DNA of 64,000 nt from Aquimarina amphilecti (GTDB taxonomy: Bacteria; Bacteroidota; Bacteroidia; Flavobacteriales; Flavobacteriaceae): assembly GCF_900109375.1 (NCBI RefSeq), contig NZ_FOAB01000001.1:496001-560000 (forward strand), read 5' to 3'. Shown here piece after piece: positions 51,032-58,556 of the stretch. The notes under the pieces are model-generated. The model was not told the origin of the DNA and made no database searches. It saw only the letters and a program-made list of their open reading frames with translations. Position numbers and translations under genes: made by a program. The first letter of the stretch is position 1; every line of letters starts with the position of its first letter.

Positions 51032-53176
51032 ATGAAACAACTACACTATTTTATGCTTTTGTTCTTCTCTATAACAATAGCAACTGGTCAGGAACTAACG
51101 ATTACTGGAACTGTTACGGATGCTTCTAATAATGATCCGATTCCCGGAGTAAATATAATAGTCAAAGGAAAGAATAAAGGGGTGCAGACGGATTTTGACG
51201 GGAATTATTCGGTTCAAACAAGTATTGGAGATATTTTATCGTTTTCTTTTATCGGGTATGAAACCGAAGAGATGGAGGTTAAAAAAGATAGTTCTATAAT
51301 AAATGTAATAATGGAAGTGTCTGCAGCACAGCTTGAAGAAGTTGTAGTTACAGCACAGGGAATTAAGAGAGAACGAAGAGTTTTAGGCTATTCGGTCTCC
51401 ACAGTTTCTAGTGAATCTATAAGTATGTCTAGAGCAGAACGAAGAAAAGCTAGAAGAGCCAGAAAACAATCAAAAGCTAATAAATTAAGTGGACAAATAT
51501 CTGGAGTTCAATTAACGAATACTACAGGAAGTACAAATTCAAATAAGTCTATAAATATAAGAGGTGTAAATAGTATTTCTGTAACTCAACAACCTTTATA
51601 TATTATAGATGGTATTCCTATAGATAAAAATAATATAGCTCAAATTCAGAGTATAGATCCTGCAAAAATTTCTGATGTAAAAGTTTTAAAAGATAAAAAT
51701 GCTACTTCGCTTTATGGATCAAGAGCCAGACATGGATGTATTATAATTACAACGCACAAAGGGAACTATAAGATAGATAATAATGAATCTTATGAAGAAA
51801 TTGTAGAGAATAATTTTGAGAAAGTTCAAACATCTCCATTATCTACCTTCTCCATAGATGTTGATAAGGCATCGTATAGTAATGTTCGCAGGATGATTAA
51901 TAATGGTCAAAAAATACCATCAGATGCTGTTAAAGTAGAAGAGATGATTAACTATTTTGAATATGACTATAAACAACCAACTAATGATCATCCTTTCGCA
52001 ATTCATACTGAATATGGTGAAACTCCATGGAATACTAAAACTCAATTAGTGAAAATTGGATTAAAAGGAAAAGAAATTCCACAAGATGCAATTCCAGCTT
52101 CAAATTTGGTGTTTTTACTTGATGTATCTGGTTCAATGAATCAAGCAAATAAATTACCATTGTTAAAAAGAGCTTTTAAATTATTAGTAAATCAGTTAAG
52201 AGAAAAAGATAAAGTTTCGATAGTAGTTTATGCTGGTGCAGCTGGTATGGTATTAAAACCTACATCAGGAGCAAACAAAAATGAAATAAACCAAGCTTTA
52301 GACAATCTAAGTGCAGGAGGTTCTACCGCTGGAGGAGCAGGAATTGAACTTGCTTATAAAATTGCTCAGGAAAATTTTAGAAAAGATGGTAATAACAGAG
52401 TTATTCTAGCAACAGATGGAGATTTTAATGTAGGAATGAGTAGTGATAAGGATATGCAGACATTAATTGAGGAGAAGAGAAAATCTGGAGTTTTCTTGAC
52501 CTGCTTAGGTTTTGGAATGCATAATTATAAAGACAGTAAATTAGAAACCTTGGCTGATAAAGGCAATGGAAATCATGCATATATAGATACTATGCAAGAA
52601 GCTCAAAGAATTTTGGGGAAAGAATTTGGAGGAACATTGTATACAATAGCAAAAGATGTAAAGATTCAAGTAGAATTTAATCCATCAAGAGTACAAGCAT
52701 ATCGTTTGATAGGATATGAAAATAGATTATTAGCTGATGAGGATTTTATAGATGATACCAAAGATGCCGGTGAATTAGGAAGTGGGCATACGGTTACCGC
52801 TTTATATGAAATTATTCCAGTTGGTGTAAAAAGTGAATATTTAAAACATGTTCCAGATTTAAAATATACAGATACTAAAATCACTAAAAATTATGGAGAT
52901 GAATTGTTAACCGTAAAATTTAGATATAAAAAACCACAAGAAACTAAAAGTATTGAGATGATTCATGTTCTAAAATCTAGTAAAGATAAAGTATCCAAAG
53001 ATTTTAATTTCGCAGCATCCGTGGCTTGGTTTGGTATGAAGGTTAGAAAGTCAAAATATATAACAAATAAAAATCTTAATGATATTATAGTATTAGCAAA
53101 AGATAATAAATCAATCGATAACCAAGGGTATAGAGCAGAATTTATTCGATTAATGAATAGCTATCAAGCACTTTAA
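51032..53176 (+). CDS. von Willebrand factor A protein fused to CarboxypepD-like and TonB-plug-like domains
   Basis: A 714-residue exported protein. After the signal peptide (ending ITIATGQ, residue about 20) is a CarboxypepD_reg-like domain (about 22-95). TonB-plug-like sequence follows (about 100-245: LEEVVVTAQGIKRERRVLGY, INIRGVNSISVTQQPLYIIDG, KDKNATSLYGSRARHGCIII), the form at the N-terminus of SusC/RagA proteins. Instead of a barrel comes a YfbK-type VWA module: a vWF_A N-terminal domain, the VWA domain with the MIDAS motif DVSGS (364-368), TDGDFN, and a DUF3520-like end. The fusion is found in some Flavobacteriaceae. It is probably surface-exposed and binds protein through the metal site. 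Confidence 0.88.
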   Translation: MKQLHYFMLLFFSITIATGQELTITGTVTDASNNDPIPGVNIIVKGKNKGVQTDFDGNYSVQTSIGDILSFSFIGYETEEMEVKKDSSIINVIMEVSAAQLEEVVVTAQGIKRERRVLGYSVSTVSSESISMSRAERRKARRARKQSKANKLSGQISGVQLTNTTGSTNSNKSINIRGVNSISVTQQPLYIIDGIPIDKNNIAQIQSIDPAKISDVKVLKDKNATSLYGSRARHGCIIITTHKGNYKIDNNESYEEIVENNFEKVQTSPLSTFSIDVDKASYSNVRRMINNGQKIPSDAVKVEEMINYFEYDYKQPTNDHPFAIHTEYGETPWNTKTQLVKIGLKGKEIPQDAIPASNLVFLLDVSGSMNQANKLPLLKRAFKLLVNQLREKDKVSIVVYAGAAGMVLKPTSGANKNEINQALDNLSAGGSTAGGAGIELAYKIAQENFRKDGNNRVILATDGDFNVGMSSDKDMQTLIEEKRKSGVFLTCLGFGMHNYKDSKLETLADKGNGNHAYIDTMQEAQRILGKEFGGTLYTIAKDVKIQVEFNPSRVQAYRLIGYENRLLADEDFIDDTKDAGELGSGHTVTALYEIIPVGVKSEYLKHVPDLKYTDTKITKNYGDELLTVKFRYKKPQETKSIEMIHVLKSSKDKVSKDFNFAASVAWFGMKVRKSKYITNKNLNDIIVLAKDNKSIDNQGYRAEFIRLMNSYQAL

Positions 53177-53198
53177 GATCAATTTGATGGTTGTAACT

Positions 53199-53236
53199 AA
53201 AAGAGACATCTGTAAAGCATTGCAGGTGTCTCTTTT
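53199..53236 (+). terminator. Rho-independent terminator after the VWA gene
   Basis: AAAAGAGACATCTG and CAGGTGTCTCTTTT (one G-U pair) with a ten-base loop, followed by T residues. Lies 23 bases past the stop codon. Confidence 0.8.
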
Positions 53237-53273
53237 TTGTGATACTTTTATTCGATCTTAATGAACCACACAA

Positions 53274-54596
53274 ATGAAAAGATTTCTTACACTAGCATTA
53301 CTTATTTTAACTGCGGTATCTCAAGCACAAATACTCCCAGAACGAGATAGAGCAGAAGTAATAGATCAAATACTTGCTGATCGTTTTAATAAATTATTAC
53401 CTCAGTTAATGGACCGAACTGGTTTTGATATGTGGATATTGATTTCTCGTGAGTATAATGAGGATCCGGTATTAAGAACTATGTTACCTGCTAAATGGCT
53501 TAATGCGAGAAGAAGAACGATATTAGTATTTTACCGTGATAAAGAAAAAAATACAATTGAACATCTTGCAGTAGCAAGGTATAATGTAGGGAAATATATT
53601 GATTCTGCTTGGGATAAAGAAAAACAACCAGATCAATGGAAAGCACTGATGGATATTATTTCTAAAAGAGATCCTAAAAAAATCGGTATCAATTATTCCG
53701 AACATTTTGGAATTGTAGATGGGATTGTTAAAACAGATTATGAGGAGTTTATCGCTGAATTACCAGACGCTTATAAACCTAAAGTTACTTCAGCAGAGAA
53801 ACTAGCTATTGCTTGGATAGAAACCAGAACTGAGCAAGAAATGGAAATTTATAAAGAATTAGTGCAAATCACTCATGATATTATAGCAGAAGCATTTAGT
53901 ACAAAGGTTGTAAAACCAGGAACGACAACCACTGATGATGTTGTATGGTGGTTACGACAAAAAGTGACTGATATGGGACTAGAAACGTGGTTTCATCCTA
54001 CAGTAGATATACAGAGAAATAGTGAGAAATTACAAGATCATATTGTTTCGTTTTCTAATAGACCTAGTGATAAGATTATTAAGCAAGGTGATCTGATTCA
54101 TTGTGATTTTGGTATTACGTACTTAAGATTGAATACAGATTGTCAGCAACACGCGTATATTCTTAAAAATGGTGAAATGTCTCCACCTGATTTTCTTAAA
54201 AAAGCATTCTCAGATGGTAATAGAGTTCAAGATATTTTTACTGCAAATTTTGAAACCGGAAAGACAGGTAATGAGATACTATTAAAATCTTTGGAAGAAG
54301 GTAGAGCGGAAGGGTTAAAACCTTCAATTTACACCCACCCACTTGGATTGTATGGACATTCTTCGGGTACAACTCTTGGAATGTGGGATTCACAAGGAGG
54401 TGTTCCTTTTACGGGTGATTACCCATTGTATGAAAGCACGGTATATGCGATTGAGTTAAATACTACAGTAACACTACCAGAATGGAATAAGGATATTCGA
54501 ATTATGCTTGAAGAAGCTGGATTCTGGGGTAAAGATGGATTTAGATATGTAAACAAAAGACAAGAAGAGTTGATTACTATTCCAAAAAGAAAATAA
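53274..54596 (+). CDS. secreted M24 family metallopeptidase (Xaa-Pro aminopeptidase-like)
   Basis: A 440-residue exported protein; signal peptide ends AVSQAQ (residue about 19). An N-terminal creatinase-like domain (25-190) is followed by the pita-bread M24 domain. The metal ligands expected in M24 are seen as D in HCDFGITY and D in RLNTDCQ, H in THPLGLYGHSSG and E in YAIELNTTV; the last glutamate lies near the C-terminus. It should remove N-terminal residues next to proline in the periplasm or medium. It lies between two strong terminators, so it is monocistronic. Confidence 0.88.
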   Translation: MKRFLTLALLILTAVSQAQILPERDRAEVIDQILADRFNKLLPQLMDRTGFDMWILISREYNEDPVLRTMLPAKWLNARRRTILVFYRDKEKNTIEHLAVARYNVGKYIDSAWDKEKQPDQWKALMDIISKRDPKKIGINYSEHFGIVDGIVKTDYEEFIAELPDAYKPKVTSAEKLAIAWIETRTEQEMEIYKELVQITHDIIAEAFSTKVVKPGTTTTDDVVWWLRQKVTDMGLETWFHPTVDIQRNSEKLQDHIVSFSNRPSDKIIKQGDLIHCDFGITYLRLNTDCQQHAYILKNGEMSPPDFLKKAFSDGNRVQDIFTANFETGKTGNEILLKSLEEGRAEGLKPSIYTHPLGLYGHSSGTTLGMWDSQGGVPFTGDYPLYESTVYAIELNTTVTLPEWNKDIRIMLEEAGFWGKDGFRYVNKRQEELITIPKRK

Positions 54597-54626
54597 AAAA
54601 GAGAGCTTAAAGGTGAGCTCTCTTTT
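54597..54626. terminator. Rho-independent terminator, shared by convergent genes
   Basis: AAAAGAGAGCT and AGCTCTCTTTT flank an eight-base loop directly after the M24 stop codon. The inverted side serves the minus-strand lipoprotein gene ending at 54652. Confidence 0.8.
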
Positions 54627-54651
54627 AATAATTTTATAATATTCTCTAGTT

Positions 54652-55449
54652 TTACAACTCAATCTCTTCAGTTGTTCCATCAGGATAAGTTACTAATGCT
54701 TTATCATCACATGTTCCATCTCCATAATTAATAGAAGCAGTCAGCGCGTTTTTAGTCATTATTAATGTTCCAGTAGTAATGTATGCACAACTAAAAGTTC
54801 CTTCTAGTGTAGGGTCAGTTACTAATGAATAATTATCTGCGCCTAAGGTAACAATCCAACTACCACCTATAGAATAACTTGCATTTGCTGTCCCTAAGCC
54901 ACTAATTGTGTATGTTTTTGTTCCTTGTTCAGAAGCTGTAGTTCCATCAGCCAATGTAATTGATAGATCAGAGGTAACACTATATACGAAGTTACCACCA
55001 TTAGTGTCTAGAGAATAGGTAGTGCTTTTGCTACCATTAACAGAGTTCCCTGCAAAGGTTAAATTGTCAAAAGTAACCGTTGTAGTAACTGTATTATTTT
55101 CTATTACTACCATTACATTAATTGCTCCATTGATTGTTTCTCCATCCTCTGTAGTACAATCTGTAAAAGTAAGTGTGTATCCTGTATCAGTAATACTAAA
55201 ATCTGCGCACCCAGGCCTGTTGAATTTTGAAGATAATTGGGCATTAGATCTATTCGTAGAAATATTATCTAAAGTCATATTATCAATAAAGTTAGACACT
55301 TTTTCTACTTCTAAACTCTTAGTAACATCTTCTTGCGTAATATCAAGAGATGAGTTACTATTGTTATCATCATCACTACAACTTATAATAAATAGGCTGG
55401 CAAGTATAGCGATACTTAATACTTTGATTTTAAAAAAAGATTTGTTCAT
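54652..55449 (-). CDS. lipoprotein of unknown function
   Basis: A 265-residue lipoprotein. The lipobox is FIISC, with C24 followed by SDDDNNSNSS, an acidic stretch of the kind that marks surface lipoproteins in Bacteroidota. The mature part is strikingly rich in Thr, Ser and beta-strand pattern (GYTLTFTDCTTEDGETI, TVTTTVTFDNL) and repeats a two-strand hairpin with TT-type turns; it may be a beta-helix or beta-sandwich. No family recognised. It shares a TTAAAGT-type motif upstream (55494-55507) with the neighbouring leader peptides. Confidence 0.75.
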   Translation of the reverse strand: MNKSFFKIKVLSIAILASLFIISCSDDDNNSNSSLDITQEDVTKSLEVEKVSNFIDNMTLDNISTNRSNAQLSSKFNRPGCADFSITDTGYTLTFTDCTTEDGETINGAINVMVVIENNTVTTTVTFDNLTFAGNSVNGSKSTTYSLDTNGGNFVYSVTSDLSITLADGTTASEQGTKTYTISGLGTANASYSIGGSWIVTLGADNYSLVTDPTLEGTFSCAYITTGTLIMTKNALTASINYGDGTCDDKALVTYPDGTTEEIEL

Positions 55450-55596
55450 TATTTTGCTTTTTGTTTATAAATATTGAACTTAATAATATCAATTTTAGTA
55501 TACTTTAAACGGTATTTTTGATAACCTATAAACTTTTTACTAGCAAAATCAGTCTTTTATTAAGACGAAATAAATTTAGTTTTGTAAATTATTAAA

Positions 55597-55623
55597 AAGG
55601 CGATACCTGTCTGGTATCGCCTT
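55597..55623 (-). terminator. Rho-independent terminator of leader peptide 2
   Basis: AAGGCGATACC and GGTATCGCCTT form a perfect 11-base stem with a five-base loop and a T tract on the minus strand, 24 bases past the peptide stop. Confidence 0.85.
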
Positions 55624-55646
55624 AAGAATACTTATTAAAGAAAAAA

Positions 55647-55829
55647 TTATGCTATTTGGCACATGCCCCAAAAGCAAAAGAATTCTTCATGTTCAAAACC
55701 AGGTATAGAATTTAGAGCACTACAATCAGCGTTACTGTAGCATCGCATCCCTGTATTTCCTCCGTTAACCGATTTTTGCTCTTGCTTATTTAAAATTTGA
55801 GCACCCTTTAGTTTTATTATTTTTTTCAT
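55647..55829 (-). CDS. double-glycine leader peptide precursor 2, four-cysteine core
   Basis: A 60-residue precursor with leader KIIKLKGAQILNKQEQKSVNGG (residues 3-24), the same pattern as precursors 1 and 3. The 36-residue core has four cysteines at core positions 6, 12, 28 and 33, that is C-x5-C-x15-C-x4-C, with an Asp just before the second cysteine. This resembles the cysteine spacing of plant nodule cysteine-rich (NCR/late nodulin) peptides; relatedness is not claimed. Disulfide-stabilised secreted peptide is the most likely product after cleavage behind GG. A strong terminator and its own upstream motif indicate separate transcription. Confidence 0.78.
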   Translation of the reverse strand: MKKIIKLKGAQILNKQEQKSVNGGNTGMRCYSNADCSALNSIPGFEHEEFFCFWGMCQIA

Positions 55830-55963
55830 CTTTTTATAATTTATTTGATTTGTGTTTTAGTAAACATTTTAAGACAGTTACTATTTCTGTCTGTTACTAT
55901 TTTACAAGTTTATAAATCTTTCTTCCTTGGATACTATTAGTTCCAAAATGAACGTTTAGAAAT

Positions 55964-56164
55964 TTAGAAAAACGAACAGATAGCAAGTGTTATGAGGTTT
56001 CCATTGATTACTTTTTCTATTCCACATTTTCCGGAACAGCAATCACTATCATCTATACATCTTCTAGCTACATTCTGACATCCATAAGTACCTCCTTGAA
56101 TTGATTTCTGAGCCTTTTTTTTAAGCAGAGTAACTCCTTTTAGGTTTAAAATTTCGTGAATCAT
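55964..56164 (-). CDS. double-glycine leader peptide precursor 3, knottin-like six-cysteine core
   Basis: A 66-residue precursor. The leader (residues 1-25) reads ILNLKGVTLLKKKAQKSIQGG with the GG cleavage site. The 41-residue core has six cysteines at core positions 4, 11, 17, 18, 22 and 38, giving C-x6-C-x5-C-C-x3-C-x15-C. That fits the inhibitor cystine knot (knottin) framework, including the hallmark adjacent cysteines, and the local sequence DDSDCCSGKC is very like eukaryotic knottin toxins. Function is not known; a folded disulfide-rich antimicrobial, inhibitor or signal is plausible. The gene ends in a plain AT-rich region with no strong terminator. Confidence 0.8.
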   Translation of the reverse strand: MIHEILNLKGVTLLKKKAQKSIQGGTYGCQNVARRCIDDSDCCSGKCGIEKVINGNLITLAICSFF

Positions 56165-56242
56165 AGTATAATATTTAAAATTAGTACACTTTAATAAAAC
56201 TGTTCCTCAAGATAAACTTCAAGTGAATTGTTATTAATCTAA

Positions 56243-56352
56243 TTATTCAAAACATCGTCCGAAAGAACAACAGTCACTACAAAGACTAAGACATAAATCA
56301 CCATAATATGTTTCTGCTTTAATTTGTTATTCCTTCTAGTCTTAGAATTTTA
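56243..56352 (-). pseudogene. remnant of a fourth double-glycine cysteine-rich precursor
   Basis: On the minus strand KILRLEGI (56328-56351) matches the leader start of precursor 3 (EILNLKGV), but the frame then stops and no ATG precedes it. In a different frame, after a stop, 56243-56326 encodes a cysteine-rich core, YYGDLCLSLCSDCCSFGRCFE minus one residue, with adjacent cysteines as in precursor 3 (SDCCSGKC). The middle of the leader including the GG site is missing. It is therefore a decayed copy caused by a deletion and frameshift. A very short intact gene in another start context is not excluded, but no start is visible. Confidence 0.5.
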
Positions 56353-56448
56353 TTTAGCGTAACCTTCGTTTTATTTAACTATTCTTTCGATTGCTTTTCG
56401 GTTTCCGCCTCGATAAATCAATTATATATATATATTGTCAGTTACAAT

Positions 56449-57072
56449 TTATGGACAATTTGGATTGCAAGGTGGGTCAATTGGATTTCCATCTCCACTA
56501 GTATATGGTCTACGCACAGTTCTGCCATCTGCCCATTTTCTAGGATCTGGATTTACTACCCAAATACGTAATCCATTACTAGCGAATTGACTTCGTTCAT
56601 ATGCGGATGATAAACGTAATGTAATGACTTGTTGTCCTTGAGCATTTGTTGTTAGAGTGCGGTTAGAACCTCTATAAGTTCCTATAATAGTGGAACCAGT
56701 GGTAGTTCTAATATCTACATAAGAATTGTTATCGAAATTGGAGCCCTTAATCCAAATACAATAATTATCATCACAACCAGCTCCTGCACCAATTAACCTT
56801 GGAGTTCCGTTTCGTTTTACGATAGCACCATTATAACCTCCTGGGAATAAATTGGTAAATGGACAATTATCATTGTATATATATTCCTCAACAAAGTATC
56901 CGTTCGGAATACCATCTACAGAACATATAAAAAGATATTCTGGATTACTTTTATTATTAATTTCATTCTCTAAAAGCTCCTGTTCTTCCATTAAAGAATT
57001 ATCTTCTTTCTCACAACTTTGAATCCCTATTAATAGAAATAGTACTGTTATTATTCTTAAATAATTTTTCAT
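56449..57072 (-). CDS. lipoprotein of unknown function, possible IPT/TIG-like fold
   Basis: A 207-residue lipoprotein. The lipobox is GIQSC (C20) followed by EKEDNS. The mature chain has a cysteine-containing N-terminal stretch (FICSVDGIPNG, NDNCPF, GAGCDDNYC) and a beta-rich part with WIKGSNFDNNSYVDIR, which loosely recalls IPT/TIG domains. It ends in a proline/cysteine tail (PPCNPNCP). It is the neighbour of the leader peptide cluster. A 20-bp palindrome-like site lies about 100 bases upstream (57168-57187), shared with the next gene. Confidence 0.7.
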   Translation of the reverse strand: MKNYLRIITVLFLLIGIQSCEKEDNSLMEEQELLENEINNKSNPEYLFICSVDGIPNGYFVEEYIYNDNCPFTNLFPGGYNGAIVKRNGTPRLIGAGAGCDDNYCIWIKGSNFDNNSYVDIRTTTGSTIIGTYRGSNRTLTTNAQGQQVITLRLSSAYERSQFASNGLRIWVVNPDPRKWADGRTVRRPYTSGDGNPIDPPCNPNCP

Positions 57073-57167
57073 GTCTTTAACCTGTTTTTTAAAATGATTT
57101 ATGATTTGCCGGCCAGCTTATATTGGTAAAACTAGAGGTAAATCATTGATTATGAAAAAGAACAAAA

Positions 57168-57187
57168 GTCAGTTTTATAAAATTGAT
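57168..57187. promoter_or_regulatory. near-palindromic site upstream of the 56449-57072 lipoprotein gene
   Basis: Matches the perfect palindrome at 58520-58539 at 18 of 20 positions. Lies about 100 bases before the gene start at 57072. Confidence 0.45.
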
Positions 57188-57230
57188 GTTGTTTGTAAAT
57201 AGTATAGCGGTCAGGGTTTCTCTATTAATA

Positions 57231-57266
57231 AAAAAGCGATTTCTATTATTTAAGAAATCGCTTTTT
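57231..57266 (-). terminator. Rho-independent terminator
   Basis: AAAAAGCGATTTCT and AGAAATCGCTTTTT with an eight-base loop, 26 bases beyond the 57292 stop; T residues on the minus strand. Confidence 0.85.
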
Positions 57267-57291
57267 AAATTTGGATGTTTTATTAAAACTA

Positions 57292-58443
57292 TTATTTTTT
57301 TATTATAGTCCCAAAATATCTAATATCTCCGGTACTTTTATGTATAAATAAAGAATAATGGTAATTGCCAGAAGGTATTTTATTCTCATCCAGATAAGAA
57401 ATTTCAAGATGATTTGCTTGCGCTGGAAATATATACCCTTTTTGATAAACTATATTACCTTTATTATCATAAATTTGAATAGAAACAGTACTAGTGTAAG
57501 TTGAGTTTAAATAAAACCCAAAAGTAACTTTATCTCTAAACGGGTTTGGGTATACCTTTATATTATTTGAGTTTACTTCGATAGATGGAATTTCATACGT
57601 GATTCTATTATTGCTATCACCATCACTATATTCTAGAATATCTTTATCCTCATCTACAATAATGTTGATTTTACGTCCCACAATATTGTCATATGTGTTG
57701 GAATTGATAAATAATAGAGAATTTGTACTTTCATTGCCTTCAAGTGGCCTAATATTTGTTTTGCCTAGTAAAATCGACTTTTCATTTTCTGTATAGTAAT
57801 ATCTAACTTCTGTAGATTCGTTGATATCATAATTTCTTGAATTTAATATTTGACTTTTTATATAGTATCCATTCATTATATATTGATTGAAAGGATTAAT
57901 AACTTCTGCATGAGTAATTATGTAATCACCAAGCTCATCATATTTATAAATGGAAAAAGGAACATTAACCTTATCAACTAAATCAATATAGTTCTCTGTT
58001 AGTTTTACATGAAATAGATAATCACCTGAATTTACATAATATCTATCAAGATATATCGATCGACTATCTAATAAAACCCTTTCTTCTCCAATTTGATTAG
58101 ATATTGCCCTAGTATCAAGATCGGGTCTGGTAGGTGGAATAATTATTGGATTAAGAGTTGTATTGATAAAATTAGGAGATACAGAAAGGTGTATTTCTTT
58201 TTGCCCAGGTGGTCGGTAAAAACTGGAAGGATAAATGCCAAATAGGTTAACAATTATTTCCCCATCATATCTATGAAGTTTTAGTTCTTCTAAATCATCT
58301 TGGTTGATGAGTATTTTTCCTGATTTTATATCTATATCTATATTTAAAACTATTTCTCTGAAATCAAAATGACTTTGCGCAAAAGAATATGTTGAATAAA
58401 TGATCAAAAAAAATACAATAGGTATTAGAGTTTTACAGTTCAT
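57292..58443 (-). CDS. T9SS-exported protein of unknown function
   Basis: A 383-residue exported protein. The signal peptide runs to YSFAQ (about residue 23). Residues 25-300 are beta-rich with Asn, Ile and Tyr-rich segments, without a family I recognise. The C-terminal 85 residues are a type A T9SS sorting domain: IKVYPNPFRDKVTFGF, IQIYDNKGNIVY, SGNYHYSLFIHK, ending GTIIKK. It should reach the cell surface through T9SS. It is followed by a strong terminator and preceded by a 20-bp palindrome (58520-58539). Confidence 0.85.
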   Translation of the reverse strand: MNCKTLIPIVFFLIIYSTYSFAQSHFDFREIVLNIDIDIKSGKILINQDDLEELKLHRYDGEIIVNLFGIYPSSFYRPPGQKEIHLSVSPNFINTTLNPIIIPPTRPDLDTRAISNQIGEERVLLDSRSIYLDRYYVNSGDYLFHVKLTENYIDLVDKVNVPFSIYKYDELGDYIITHAEVINPFNQYIMNGYYIKSQILNSRNYDINESTEVRYYYTENEKSILLGKTNIRPLEGNESTNSLLFINSNTYDNIVGRKINIIVDEDKDILEYSDGDSNNRITYEIPSIEVNSNNIKVYPNPFRDKVTFGFYLNSTYTSTVSIQIYDNKGNIVYQKGYIFPAQANHLEISYLDENKIPSGNYHYSLFIHKSTGDIRYFGTIIKK

Positions 58444-58519
58444 TTTTATCTCTTTAATTGGTTTGTTGTAAAAATAAAGTTTGGATATGTAGAACTAATA
58501 ATATTAAAGTCTTATAAAC

Positions 58520-58539
58520 ATCAATTTTATAAAATTGAT
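58520..58539. promoter_or_regulatory. perfect 20-bp palindrome, unassigned operator
   Basis: ATCAATTTTA followed by its exact reverse complement TAAAATTGAT, about 80 bases before the 57292-58443 gene and 18 bases past the end of the TPR/AraC gene. A 18/20 copy is at 57168-57187. Confidence 0.5.
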
Positions 58540-58556
58540 CGAATTTCGTCCCCAAT

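Noticed and set aside
55022..55477. 151-codon plus-strand frame opposite the 54652 lipoprotein
   Set aside because: The minus-strand lipoprotein has a lipobox and beta-type chain; this frame is its shadow.
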